A stretch of DNA of 64,000 nucleotides from UBA1426 sp050953365 (lineage in GTDB: Bacteria > Bacillota > Clostridia > Peptostreptococcales > Anaerovoracaceae): the NCBI GenBank assembly GCA_050953365.1, contig JBMNMN010000016.1:105292-169291 (forward strand). The letters are read 5' to 3'. Positions 43,445-53,427 of this stretch are shown in pieces (position 1 is the stretch's first letter; each line of letters begins with the position of its first letter). The notes beneath the pieces were generated by a model, which did no database searches, was not told the DNA's origin, and worked only from the letters and a program-made list of their open reading frames with translations. The translations under genes and the position numbers were made by a program.

Positions 43445-44689
43445 TTAGTTTTGCATTACTTCCTTTATATTGAGATACTGCTCAATAATTTTTGTTCCTG
43501 TTTTTCTGTCGCCCAAATAAGCAGGGGATAATGAAAAGTGTAAATTCGAACAGGTTGCATTATTTGGTAACATCAAGGCACTATATATTTTAGTATTCTT
43601 TGAAACCCCACCTCTGAGTATCTCATTATATGAAAATTGCTTATAGTTTAAATCTGAGACATTGTAATAATATTTTGAATCGAAAATATAAATAGAATCA
43701 TCTTGTTTTGCATAATGATCTAGCCGTATTTTAAACTGGTGTGAAGAATCATCTATAGCAAACTCTTTAGCTTCAAAACTTAAGGGCGATGCTACTAAGC
43801 TTTTATCAAAAATAATAGAATTAAAAACTTCGTCAACACATTTAAAATATTTATTAAGATACGCAGAAACCATCCTTTCCCATATCTTATCGAAATAATT
43901 AATTTTTATATGTATATCACCGCCTTTTGGCGACTTTTTATATTGTTCAAAAAAACTAATTAAGTTTGCTATCAGTTTTTTATGAGTGTCTTTAAAAGTT
44001 TTACTGTTAATTTGGCGCAATTGTTGCAATGTATATTCTCGATGTTTGATAAAGTCAAAAGAACTTATTTTGTAACCAGTCTTTGGTAAACTAATGAAAT
44101 ATGGAAAGCTATTAATCGTGTAATCGATAACAAACACCATGCATTCACTCAGGAATACATTCTGTTGCTTCTTTTTCTTTCTATAGAGGGGTGAAAAAAT
44201 CAGGTTGCCATCGCTAACTATAGTCTGTGCCTTTTGAATCGTTTTTCTCCAAGCAACTGGTCCACTTGCATTAGGCTTGACTTCAATATTACTTTCACGA
44301 TAAATACCATATTGGCGAAAATGTTTGTAGACCTCGTAAAAGGAAGCAAAGGGATAATCAGATACAAATTCTGGTTTTGATCCGATGTATTTAGTAGCTT
44401 TGGCAGTAGTAGATACTTCCTTTGTATATTTTACAAACACATCAAATAACAACTTAATATCTTCTAGATTCGCCTTTTTTCTTCTATTCAAATCTTTCAA
44501 CTCTAAATCAGTATAAAAATGCTTCGGAAAAACAGATAATAAATTATCTTCATTTAAAACAAATCCAACAAAATCAAACACTTCTCTATTATCAGATTTT
44601 AAATATTTTGTATCACCTTTTCCCAGACTAAAAGATAATAAATCTATATCATCAACGTTAAAATAATCTTGACCATAATGAAATTTCAT
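43445..44689 (-). CDS. LlaJI/McrC-like restriction endonuclease subunit
   Basis: A 414-residue protein in the position of the nuclease subunit of McrBC-like systems. The N-terminal half (LSFSLGKGDTKYLKSDNREVFDFVGFVLNEDNLLSVFPKHF) resembles the LlaJI restriction family. The C-terminal half has a PD-(D/E)XK-type core: KIRLDHYAKQDDSIYIFDSKYYY, with Asp and DSK spaced as in such nucleases. It would be driven by the McrB-like NTPase encoded 32 bp upstream. The ATG at 44689 follows AGAGGTGGTG; a TTG nine codons earlier is possible. An IS ends 11 bp beyond its stop. Confidence 0.78.
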   Translation of the reverse strand: MKFHYGQDYFNVDDIDLLSFSLGKGDTKYLKSDNREVFDFVGFVLNEDNLLSVFPKHFYTDLELKDLNRRKKANLEDIKLLFDVFVKYTKEVSTTAKATKYIGSKPEFVSDYPFASFYEVYKHFRQYGIYRESNIEVKPNASGPVAWRKTIQKAQTIVSDGNLIFSPLYRKKKKQQNVFLSECMVFVIDYTINSFPYFISLPKTGYKISSFDFIKHREYTLQQLRQINSKTFKDTHKKLIANLISFFEQYKKSPKGGDIHIKINYFDKIWERMVSAYLNKYFKCVDEVFNSIIFDKSLVASPLSFEAKEFAIDDSSHQFKIRLDHYAKQDDSIYIFDSKYYYNVSDLNYKQFSYNEILRGGVSKNTKIYSALMLPNNATCSNLHFSLSPAYLGDRKTGTKIIEQYLNIKEVMQN

Positions 44690-44720
44690 TAGATTAGCAC
44701 CACCTCTTTTCACCAAGAAA

Positions 44721-45671
44721 TCATAAACTACCTCTTAGCCACAGCTCTATGCATTCTAAAAATTTATCACTAAAAACCTTTTTATCATCCTCGTAAGCAT
44801 CATACAGTTCGGAAAAACTTGTAATTGACGAATCAAACAAACTAATTTCAGTGCTATAACTCGATTTATGAATGTCACTCCATAAATAATGTAGTAATTT
44901 ATTTTTTACTTGATTTTTATGCTCACTTGGTGTGCCACCAACTTGAAATTCAATAAAGAACTGCCCCAACTGCTTATCTTCGCCAAGTCCTAAAAATCGT
45001 GAGTCAGCAATGAATTTATTTAAAGTACCGTATAAATCAACCCACTTAACAGTTTTTTTAATACCCGCATTATCTAAAACAACTTCAATATCAATATTAT
45101 TTTTATACGGACCTCCTACTGGTACCGGTTTTGTGCTTATATATTGCCATTCAAACCTTCTCTTAAAAGCTGTATCCATTACAAACACATTCTGGTCACT
45201 TGTATTAACAGTTCCTAAAATGTTGAAGTTAGGTGGCAATTTAATTTTATCATCAGTAATTGCAATAATGTCTTTTGCAATGATATCGTTATTGATAAAG
45301 TATTTGCTATAACCTTTATTAATGCCTTGAGATTCTCTATCTAACAATTGAAAAATATCTCCGAAAATACCCGCACAATCTCCTCTTGACATTTCCTCAA
45401 TTATTAAAAATACTTGTTTAGCGGTATCTTCGTATGCTTTTTCTAATGCTCTTGTAAATACTCCCTTTGTAAATTCATAGCTGATACTAGTTGAGCCGCT
45501 TGTTGTTCTCTGGACTTTTGGCAGCAATTGTCCGACGAAATCGTTATATGTATACTCCGGATGAAATGTAGTTCTAAAAATTCTATCATCACCAACACCA
45601 GATGCTTTTACCAGTTCATCTACCATATAACTTTTTCCTGTACCTGGAGCACCATAATAAATTATCTGCAT
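44721..45671 (-). CDS. McrB-like AAA+ GTPase restriction subunit
   Basis: A 316-residue AAA+ domain of the McrB clade. Walker A GAPGTGKS lies at the very start, THPEYTY-like RTTFHPEYTYNDFVGQLLP follows, Walker B is VFLIIEEMSRGDCAGIFGDIFQLLD, and NTSDQNVFVMDTAFKRRFEW contains the NTxD sensor-1/GTP signature and arginine finger region. There is no N-terminal DNA-recognition domain, unlike E. coli McrB; that job may fall to the upstream 282-residue protein. It would translocate DNA for the LlaJI-like nuclease. Confidence 0.9.
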   Translation of the reverse strand: MQIIYYGAPGTGKSYMVDELVKASGVGDDRIFRTTFHPEYTYNDFVGQLLPKVQRTTSGSTSISYEFTKGVFTRALEKAYEDTAKQVFLIIEEMSRGDCAGIFGDIFQLLDRESQGINKGYSKYFINNDIIAKDIIAITDDKIKLPPNFNILGTVNTSDQNVFVMDTAFKRRFEWQYISTKPVPVGGPYKNNIDIEVVLDNAGIKKTVKWVDLYGTLNKFIADSRFLGLGEDKQLGQFFIEFQVGGTPSEHKNQVKNKLLHYLWSDIHKSSYSTEISLFDSSITSFSELYDAYEDDKKVFSDKFLECIELWLRGSL

Positions 45672-45694
45672 TTATTTTCCCTCCTAATTTTGTA

Positions 45695-46543
45695 TTAAAT
45701 TTTAGAAATATAGGTTCTAATGACATCAAACATGCTCAACCCTACACTATCAAAATCGTCTATATTAATTCGATATCCTTCGTCAATTGCCATATAGATT
45801 GCTGGTAATACTTTCAAACAATATCTATACATTTCAGCAGATGGATTTTTTGACGCAGTAACTTTATCTGAAAGCAACTGCAATACCTTTTCCTCATCAT
45901 TGACTATAAACAGTTCATTGTCACCATTAACTGCAAATAATCGATTAAAATCAGCTAAAGAAGATATCTGGAATTCATCATCTTCCGTGCTAAGGCTCGT
46001 TAATATATCATGAAATTCTCGTCCGAATATATCCAGATACTTAAATCCAAGTAATTCTGCACATATAAAGCTTACTTTTACGGCTCTCTGTTCTGATCTG
46101 TTTGTCTCGTTTATATTTAAAATGTATACTGGTCTATTATTAAAATGTAAATCTATCATATCCTGAGATATTCCTTCATAAATTCCTAACAGTGTTGGCA
46201 TAACTTGTCTGGTTAAAAAGTCATTTCCCGAGTTAAGTGAAGGAGGAATATAAAAAAACAGCCCGTCCACATTTCCATTTTCAGTTTCAAGATATCCAGC
46301 ATATATAGAACTACTTCCTCTATTCCCAATAGTTTCTTTTATGTTGTCTTTATTATCGACCCTATAATTGATAATGCTCAATTTGGGAAACCTTTTGTTC
46401 ATTTCAGATATAACTCTATTTATCATATCTTGAACTGTATCGACACCGATTTGAAGCCACTTTTCATGAATATCACTATCTGCATGCGCTTCGTTTAATT
46501 TAGTTTCAAACTCTTCTGGTAAAACAAGAATATGATTCAACAA
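45695..46543 (-). CDS. Unknown protein of the restriction operon
   Basis: A 282-residue soluble protein between the methyltransferase and the McrB-like subunit, ten bp after the former. I do not recognise its family. Visible stretches are SIYAGYLETENGNVDGLFFYIPP, PVYILNINETNRSEQRAVKVSFICAELLGFKYLDIFGREFHDI and an acidic C-terminal half. Its place corresponds to the first restriction gene (ydiR) of the BsuMI locus of Bacillus subtilis, followed there by McrB-like and LlaJI-like genes. A role in target recognition is inference from that parallel. Confidence 0.7.
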   Translation of the reverse strand: MLNHILVLPEEFETKLNEAHADSDIHEKWLQIGVDTVQDMINRVISEMNKRFPKLSIINYRVDNKDNIKETIGNRGSSSIYAGYLETENGNVDGLFFYIPPSLNSGNDFLTRQVMPTLLGIYEGISQDMIDLHFNNRPVYILNINETNRSEQRAVKVSFICAELLGFKYLDIFGREFHDILTSLSTEDDEFQISSLADFNRLFAVNGDNELFIVNDEEKVLQLLSDKVTASKNPSAEMYRYCLKVLPAIYMAIDEGYRINIDDFDSVGLSMFDVIRTYISKI

Positions 46544-46553
46544 GCCCGCCCCC

Positions 46554-48407
46554 TTAATAATTTACTATTAAGACTTCATTTTTTGAATACCGCCAACCAC
46601 TTGTACCTATTTCAATCACACGGAATTTGTGCTCTTCTGCCCATTTTTGAAGAAGATGGTTTGTTCTATCTTTATGGTGCATTACATTCGATAGAATGAA
46701 TTTATATCCCAATGAATCAATATGGCTTAATGTATTTAAAAGTTCTAACTCTTCATCGGCAGACCAACCCTTCATGCCCCTCTTGCCATCGTTATAGGCA
46801 GCACTTGTAATAAAGTAAGGTGGATCAAAATAAAAAACCGTATCTGGAGGAAATTCACTCCAGTTTATTGTTGTATAATCAACATTCATCATTTTTAGAT
46901 TTTTTGTTTTAACTTTAAAGTTTAGTATTCGTTGTTTTATATCTTCGCTGTAACCAGCTACCCCAATCGGAGTGTTAAACTTATGTTTACCATTAAATCT
47001 GATCATATTTTGGAATGAATACATGTGGAGCAAATACAAATTTAATGGTGAATTATCCCTTTCATTATAATCTGACCTAAGTTTATCAAATGGTTCCTTC
47101 TCACCTTTCTCCAACTTGTACTTAGCTATACCTTCTTCTATGGCTTTAATAATTTCAGTTTTATCCGTTGTTAAAAGCCATTCAATAATTTCATAGACAT
47201 AAGGATTGAGTTCATTGTAAACAACGCAATCTGTAGCAACGATATTAGCACCAACGTTAAATGCACCCCCCATAACATCTACAAAAGTATTCACAGATGG
47301 AGGGAGTTCTTTTATTATTGCTGGAAGTAAAGTGTCCTTACTGCCAGAATAATTGAGTGGTGATTTATTTAGAGATAAATCTTTTTGAAAATATATTATC
47401 ACTTCATTGAGGGATTCACCGTTCCTCTTTTTACTTGACCGATGATTCTGATACTCCCTGTAGTCGGTACTTTCTATGTATACTTCTCCATCTTTAGCAA
47501 ATAACTTAGCCAAATCAACTAACTCATCTAAACTAACCAGTCCTTGGTTACTATAGCTCACCAATACGTGCTTGTAGTTAATCTGTCTAAACAAATCTTC
47601 GAAGGCACTTAATGCCTTTGTTCTCTGAGCATATAACGAGTTTTTATTACCCCTACCTCTTTTTCCACCTACACCTTTTATATTGGGTGAATCATATTTA
47701 GCAATAGTATCCAACATATGATAAGCTGATACATATTGGGTTACAGTATATGGAGGGTCAATATATGCTATATCTCCTTCAATTCGCCTCACTAAACTAT
47801 TCGTTTCCTCATTATAAACATCGTTTTCGGCAAAAAGTTCTTGTTCATTCATCTCAAGTGGTTCCAAGACAAAATCCTTTGTCGCCCTCGGATCCCAAAA
47901 TTTAAAAAATGCTTCATAAGTACCTGAAGTATTTGAAAACTTAGTGGTACTTTCAATTAAAGAAGCTAATAGAAAATAATACTCATTTTCAGAAATAGTT
48001 TGTTCTCTATAAAGTTCCTCAATCTTTATTCTAATACCATCGATTTTCTTCCCATTATCTTCTGTAAAAAACATTCTTCCGCCAATCGGAGTGTAGTTAT
48101 TATAAATAAAATAATTGCTATCTGGTGTAAATTCAAGGGAATTAAGCCAATCGAAAATATTACTTTTGTATTCATTGGTAAATTTTGTAAAAGACGGAAT
48201 CCTGCTATTATTTAATTTTGCTTTGCTTATTACGTAAGAAAAATATAGAAAGTCATTAGATTGGATCTTATACCTATCTTTAAAATAATCTCCAACGCAG
48301 CTAGTACCTGCAAATAAATCTCCAAACGTATATCCTTCGATATTATACTTTTCAATAACAACTTCTATCGTATTCAGCAATTTCGCTTTGCTGCCTAAAT
48401 ATCTCAT
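46554..48407 (-). CDS. Fused double DNA adenine methyltransferase (D12 class)
   Basis: A 617-residue protein made of two complete N6-adenine methyltransferases in tandem. The first half starts MRYLGSKAKLL, has the SAM loop GDLFAGTSCVGDYF (29-42) and the catalytic DPPY at 217-220. The second half starts SPLNYSGSKDTLLPAI, has FVDVMGGAFNVGAN and a second catalytic DPPYF near residue 545. Such fusions (M.FokI is the known case) protect both strands of an asymmetric recognition site, one half per strand. It is preceded by a controller gene and followed by three restriction genes on the same strand. The target sequence cannot be read. Confidence 0.93.
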   Translation of the reverse strand: MRYLGSKAKLLNTIEVVIEKYNIEGYTFGDLFAGTSCVGDYFKDRYKIQSNDFLYFSYVISKAKLNNSRIPSFTKFTNEYKSNIFDWLNSLEFTPDSNYFIYNNYTPIGGRMFFTEDNGKKIDGIRIKIEELYREQTISENEYYFLLASLIESTTKFSNTSGTYEAFFKFWDPRATKDFVLEPLEMNEQELFAENDVYNEETNSLVRRIEGDIAYIDPPYTVTQYVSAYHMLDTIAKYDSPNIKGVGGKRGRGNKNSLYAQRTKALSAFEDLFRQINYKHVLVSYSNQGLVSLDELVDLAKLFAKDGEVYIESTDYREYQNHRSSKKRNGESLNEVIIYFQKDLSLNKSPLNYSGSKDTLLPAIIKELPPSVNTFVDVMGGAFNVGANIVATDCVVYNELNPYVYEIIEWLLTTDKTEIIKAIEEGIAKYKLEKGEKEPFDKLRSDYNERDNSPLNLYLLHMYSFQNMIRFNGKHKFNTPIGVAGYSEDIKQRILNFKVKTKNLKMMNVDYTTINWSEFPPDTVFYFDPPYFITSAAYNDGKRGMKGWSADEELELLNTLSHIDSLGYKFILSNVMHHKDRTNHLLQKWAEEHKFRVIEIGTSGWRYSKNEVLIVNY

Positions 48408-48429
48408 CTTATCACCTTTTCTAGTTATG

Positions 48430-48648
48430 CTATTTTTCTTCTTCGTTGTCTGGTTGATATTCTAGTAAATCAGTTAGGTCGCAACCAAGAACCCGACAGA
48501 TATTATTAAGCAAATCCAAATCAATCCTTTTTACTTTCTCATGGTACAAATCACCAATTGTATTTGGGCGCACACCTACTAATTCAGCTAGTGCCTTTCT
48601 TGTCATCTTGTTTTTGCCTAATAGTTCTGACAATTTTATTCTAATCAT
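48430..48648 (-). CDS. XRE-family controller (C) protein
   Basis: A 72-residue Cro/CI-type helix-turn-helix protein (RKALAELVGVRPNTIGDLYHEKVKRIDLDLLNNICRVLGCDLTDLLEY). The ATG at 48648 follows GAGGTG. Controllers of restriction systems delay nuclease production until the host DNA is methylated. It is 22 bp upstream of the methyltransferase and has inverted repeats directly upstream that could be its own operators. Its size and position fit this role, which is inferred. Confidence 0.88.
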   Translation of the reverse strand: MIRIKLSELLGKNKMTRKALAELVGVRPNTIGDLYHEKVKRIDLDLLNNICRVLGCDLTDLLEYQPDNEEEK

Positions 48649-48671
48649 TGATATCACCTCAAGGGTATTAA

Positions 48672-48722
48672 ATAACGTTTATCGTTATAAATTAACATCT
48701 TTCATTATATCATAACGATATT
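48672..48722 (-). promoter_or_regulatory. Operator repeats upstream of the controller gene
   Basis: ATAACG and CGTTAT form a perfect inverted repeat with a five-base spacer (48672-48688). A second symmetric site ATATC-ATAAC-GATAT lies at about 48708-48722 and contains another ATAACG. Paired sites upstream of a C gene fit dose-dependent autoregulation. Confidence 0.65.
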
Positions 48723-48981
48723 TGTTTCTCAATAGAATAAAAATATAATTCCAAAATCCTGTGTCTAACCTTTTTCGCTGACTTGTTTATATCTATCCTG
48801 TCTCCTCAACCCCAATAAAAAATCTAACCTGTCAACTCAACCCTACACACATTTTTTACAGTTGACCTATTTCCTCATAAACAAAAACAAGGATTTCCGA
48901 GGTTAAAAAGGCACTGCCAGACATCAGGCAGAAAATCTTCCAACCTTGAAAACCCTTTATTTATCAGTATTTTGAATACTC

Positions 48982-49047
48982 CTATTTCTCCACCCTTGAC
49001 ATCAATACCACGCACTCAACGTGCCTAGTTCAAGGAAACAAATCCAC
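48982..49047 (-). pseudogene. rlmD: rlmD (23S rRNA uracil methyltransferase) 3' remnant
   Basis: The minus strand reads VDLFP, stop, TRHVECVVLMSRVEK, stop. VDxFPxTxHVExVxLLxR is the conserved C-terminus of RlmD/RumA. Everything upstream is lost and a TGA interrupts the motif, so this is a fragment. rumA/rlmD 3' ends are known insertion points of integrative elements, which suggests a duplicated or abandoned attachment site; that part is inference. The surrounding 48723-49230 has no gene. Confidence 0.7.
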
Positions 49048-49231
49048 AATAAAAGAAACCCCCAGCCCCTTAAGATGCCAATACCCACCATCCTTTGCCA
49101 CTGGTATTTCCGCTGGACAAGTTTGCTGCCAAACCCCTGTGGCCGCCCACGTTCGCATCGGGAGGCAGGGTAAACAACATCGCCATCGGCCCCTTAAAAG
49201 CTTGATTACTCTCAGGGTTTGCTGGGGGGGG

Positions 49232-49280
49232 TAAAAGAAAGCCCCGTGAGAGAGCTTTATTAGCTGCTTTCCCACGGGGC
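49232..49280 (-). terminator. Hairpin terminator after the surface-protein gene
   Basis: On the minus strand GCCCCGTGGGAAAGC pairs with GCTCTCTCACGGGGC, followed by TTTCTTTT. It lies about 90 bp beyond the stop codon of the beta-helix gene. Confidence 0.8.
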
Positions 49281-49367
49281 ATCTCTGACCCGTTCTATGT
49301 CCCCTCTATCAACTAAAGGGTATTACCAAAAAACTGACATCGTTTTACTTAAAAACGGCCGTTAAAC

Positions 49368-52300
49368 TTATCTAAATATCTTATCGGAGTTAACACCAAA
49401 CTGAACCTTTACCTTATTCTTACCATCAAAGTAATTACTAAATTGATTATACACTAAAAGCATATCAGCGATACTATTAGCTTTCTCAGCATCAACTATA
49501 CCAGCATGCGAACCTTGGTACCATAACCAAATGCCTTCAGCAGGCGCCTTCTCAATTGTATTATTACTTATCGTGTAATTCTTGAAGTCCTCAGTAGGCA
49601 TTAAGCCAATAGCTCCATTTTTAACGATATTATTTGTTATCGTTGCGGGACCATTGTTGCTTCCTCCGGCGCCACCAATCGCAACAGTAAACCTATTGTC
49701 CGTCACTAGATTGTTGGTAATAGTAATATCGCTTACACCATAGAAATCGATATACCCGGTTTCAACACCATCAATGACTATATTGCTACTCTTTATCTCT
49801 ATGCTTTCAAATTTTGCTTCATGCTGGTTCAGCGCAACAATGGATACTGGCCTACCAATGTTTCGGATAAGGAGCTTACCGTATTTCCCATCGGCAAGGA
49901 GAATGGTCTTAATTTCATCATTATCCAATGCGGCTAACAATTCATCACTATTGCTTACAAGTATTGCTTCATCTATTGTAACAGTTGCTCCAACATCATT
50001 TTTAACTTGTATCCCGTCGTCACCAACTACATCTAATTCTGTTTCAGTTATCTCGACTTCTCCCGGCGAATTATTTGCACGAAGCCATATTGGATACTGA
50101 GCTGCTAATTTGCTGTCTGATATGGTCATTTTTCCATCTAATTTCTGTATTGCGCCATTAGATCCAGTACGTACTCCATAGAGTTCACCTTCCAAATCAA
50201 GATTTGTAATCGTTATGTTGAATGAATTTGGAAGGTTAAATCCTCCTTCACCTGCATTCTCTACTGTGCAGTCTTCAATTGTAACTCCAGTCACAGATGT
50301 CAACTGCCCCATACTATGGAGATCAAGCCCTCTGCAATTCTTAAAGGCAAAACTTTGTATGACCACCCTTTGCAGCAGCTCTTACCGCAACTACAGTTTT
50401 GTTGTTATCTTTATTACCAATAAATGTGCAGTCTTCGATGGTAACATTGTGAGAATAGTTGTAAGATTTACCAGTCAGTATATCATCATTAGTAGTGGAA
50501 ATAATATCAACAACACCTGTAGCATCTGTAGCATCTGTAAAATCAAATGTAAATCCTTTTATAGTTAATGATTCTTCTCCTTTAGATCTCCCATCACCAT
50601 CAATTCTGATTTGATTCTTTAGCTCTACTTCTCCTACTGCTTCTAAAGTTATATTTACGCCTTCTTCTTGAATTATTTTAATGCTGTCTGTACCATAGTC
50701 TCTTGGATATACTTCAATAATATTTTCTCCAACTACAGCTGCATCTATTGCTTCTTGGATTGTCATATAATACGTTTCTAGACCTTTATTGTATACCGTT
50801 GGATCTTCAAGTACATTTACTCCAGCATCATTCTTTATTCTTTCTCCACCTTCAGTATGCACAAGAGTTGAGTTAGTGATTGTAACTGTTTCAGGTGCGC
50901 CACCACGTAGCCAAATAGGATATTGTGCTTTTAATTCACTATTTGATATAGTCAGTGTACTTTCATTTGTTCCACTACCCTGTCCAGCACGTACACCATA
51001 ACTTTCAGGACCTGTTCCATCAACAGTGAAATTTGTTATTGTTATGTCTGTTGAGTTTTGGAGATTTATACCACTTTTTCCTCCACTAACGCTACAGTCT
51101 TTAACTGTTACACCATTTACAGATGTTAACTGTGCTAAACTATGGAGATCTTCTCCCGTGCAATTCTTAATTGCAAAGTTTGTATGACCACCTTTTGCAG
51201 CAGCCCTTATCGCAACGACATCAACTTCAGGATTTCCTATAAATGTATTATTCTCTATTTTAATATTGTGTGCGTAACTGTAATTATTATCCGGTAATCT
51301 ATCGGGTGCTGAAATAATATCAATATTATCATTAGCACCTGCTAAGTCAAAAGTGAATCCTTTTATGGTTAGTGTCTCATCCCCATCACTTCTTGTCGAT
51401 CCGTAAATCAGAATTTGATTCTTTAATACTACATCTCCTACTGCTTCTAGAGTAATATTTACACCCTCTCTTTGAACTATAGCAATGGGGTCTTTTCCAT
51501 GATCTCCTGGATATACTTTTATAGTTGCTACTGTTTCATCTGCTAACGCATCGGATACTGTTTCAAAGAATCCAACTCGCTTACCTGACGCATCAAGTCC
51601 TTCTACATTAGTCTCTTCTTGCGGTTCACCATAAATCTTAACTGGAGGATCACCGCAATCCTGGAAGGTATTCGCTTGTTTCAGTTGTGCTGCTAAAGTT
51701 TCTGCCTCTTGCTTACTCATCACGGTTCCGTCAGCTTTAATCGGCAGGTATAATCCAATACCCTCGCTGGTGCAGTTGTTAAAGGTGTTTCCTGATACGT
51801 CTCCTGTAAGGTTAGCTTTGTCGGAGCCTATACCAGCCACAACATCACTGATGATGTTGTTCGTTGCGGTCAATACGCTGCCCGGATTCAGATAGATCCC
51901 TGTTGTAAAGCCACTGATCTCTGAATTCTTTACGGTCAGCTCTACATTAGCACCTGTCTCGATACCAATTTTTGCGTCTGTAGTTCCAACGATTTGGACA
52001 TCCTCTAAAACAATACCTTTAACTCCCGCCGGAATGTATACACCAACATTACCGGATGTGGCTGGTAGATCCCTGGAATTGATTGTCCCACCCCTAATAG
52101 CCACAGGTTTATTAACAGTGAATCCATCAACTTCTCCGGTTACTAATATAAGATCTCCTTCGTTTGCTGCGTTTAGTGCCTCTTCAATCGTGCTGTACTT
52201 GTGGTTGGCAACATCTACACCTTGCCCTACAAAACGAGTCATATACTGTAAAAGCACTGACGAATTATTGTTGGCTTCCGAAATCTCTTTATCTGTATAT

Positions 52301-53232
52301 TCCTCGTTCCCATTAACTGACTTTACTCTTTCCATCAGCTTGATATCATACATGCCATCAGGCACACCGGAAATATGGTTGTCTTCTATTACTAATTCGT
52401 CTTTATCATTCAAACTGTATGTCCAGATACCTTCCATATTTACTGCCTCAATGGTGTTTCCTGCTACGGTGGCCTTTAAGGGAATATTAGATACAGATGG
52501 TACGATGGATATTGTTCCTTCCATAATATTGTTTGTAAAAGTAATATTCTGAGCAGCCACCCCAGCTTCGCCAGGCACATTTCCGCCGCTTCTACCGATG
52601 TTCACGATAGTGATATAGTTTGTGGCGGGAATGTTAGTACTGATTTTGCACTCTGTTACTGTCACATTATCGCCTGCTAAGGAAAGTGCACTATATGAGT
52701 TGTTACCTATGTCATCAGCATCAACCCACTCAAAACCTATTCCCTTAATTAAGGTCTCACCAGTTTTTGAAATCGTCAGGAGCATTGGCTGCACTATATC
52801 ATTTGCAGGTGTCCCCGCTCTATGAACCGTACCTTTAATTATCGTCTTGTCATACCCAGCACCAATTAAGCTGATACCTTTGTCAATAATAATTCTGGAA
52901 GCTCCAATGTCATATGTTGCCGGTGCCAGCGCAATTACGTTGCCATTTTCTGCATTATCTATTACTTCTTTAATGTTACCACCTGCAGGAACAAGTAAGT
53001 CTCCAACAATGACCTGTTTTGTTGCTTTCTTCGTGGGATCAGCAACAGATGTTACCGTGATAGTAGCTGTACCGCCAGCCACAGCAGTTACTTTGCCGTT
53101 TTCATCAACAATTGCTACATTTTCATCGCTTGATGACCAATTAACTTTCTTATTAGTAGCATTTGCAGGACTTATTGTTGCTGTTATCGATCCAGTTTCG
53201 CCAACTTTTAGTATCATTAAGTCCTGATCCAC
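49368..53232 (-). pseudogene. Broken Big_2 / parallel beta-helix surface protein gene
   Basis: Two frames make one reading. The first (50341-53232, 963 codons) begins within a bacterial Ig-like Big_2 domain (LKVGETGSITATISPANATNKKVNWSSSDENVAIVD) and continues as pectate-lyase-type beta-helix repeats (runs of ITITN, NNT, TGI). The second (49368-50366) carries on the same repeats. They join if one base is removed from the AAAA run at 50349-50352: AAAKGGHTKF then continues AFKNCRG, as in the earlier repeat AAAKGGHTNFAIKNCTG. No signal peptide or anchor is left; the frame is open only nine codons upstream of the GTG. So the 5' end is lost and the body frameshifted. Its target was probably the cell surface. 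Confidence 0.85.
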
Positions 53233-53427
53233 ACTAATAGCACCCGAGGCAGGATTTTATGAGCATAAAAAGAGCCCCAAACCCCCAGTACATCGAAGGT
53301 TTTGAGCCTCTTACAAACCACTCATAATAGCCTTAAATATGATATGCAATAATTCTAAAACCTTTATAATTTATAAGCCTATGAGTTACAAGGGTTTTCC
53401 AATGTCAACAACATAGAACGGGGCATT

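Noticed and set aside
49030..49282. Coding regions of 70-81 residues on the minus strand
   Set aside because: They run through the terminator hairpin of the surface-protein gene, have no family resemblance and two frames are open together; likely chance.
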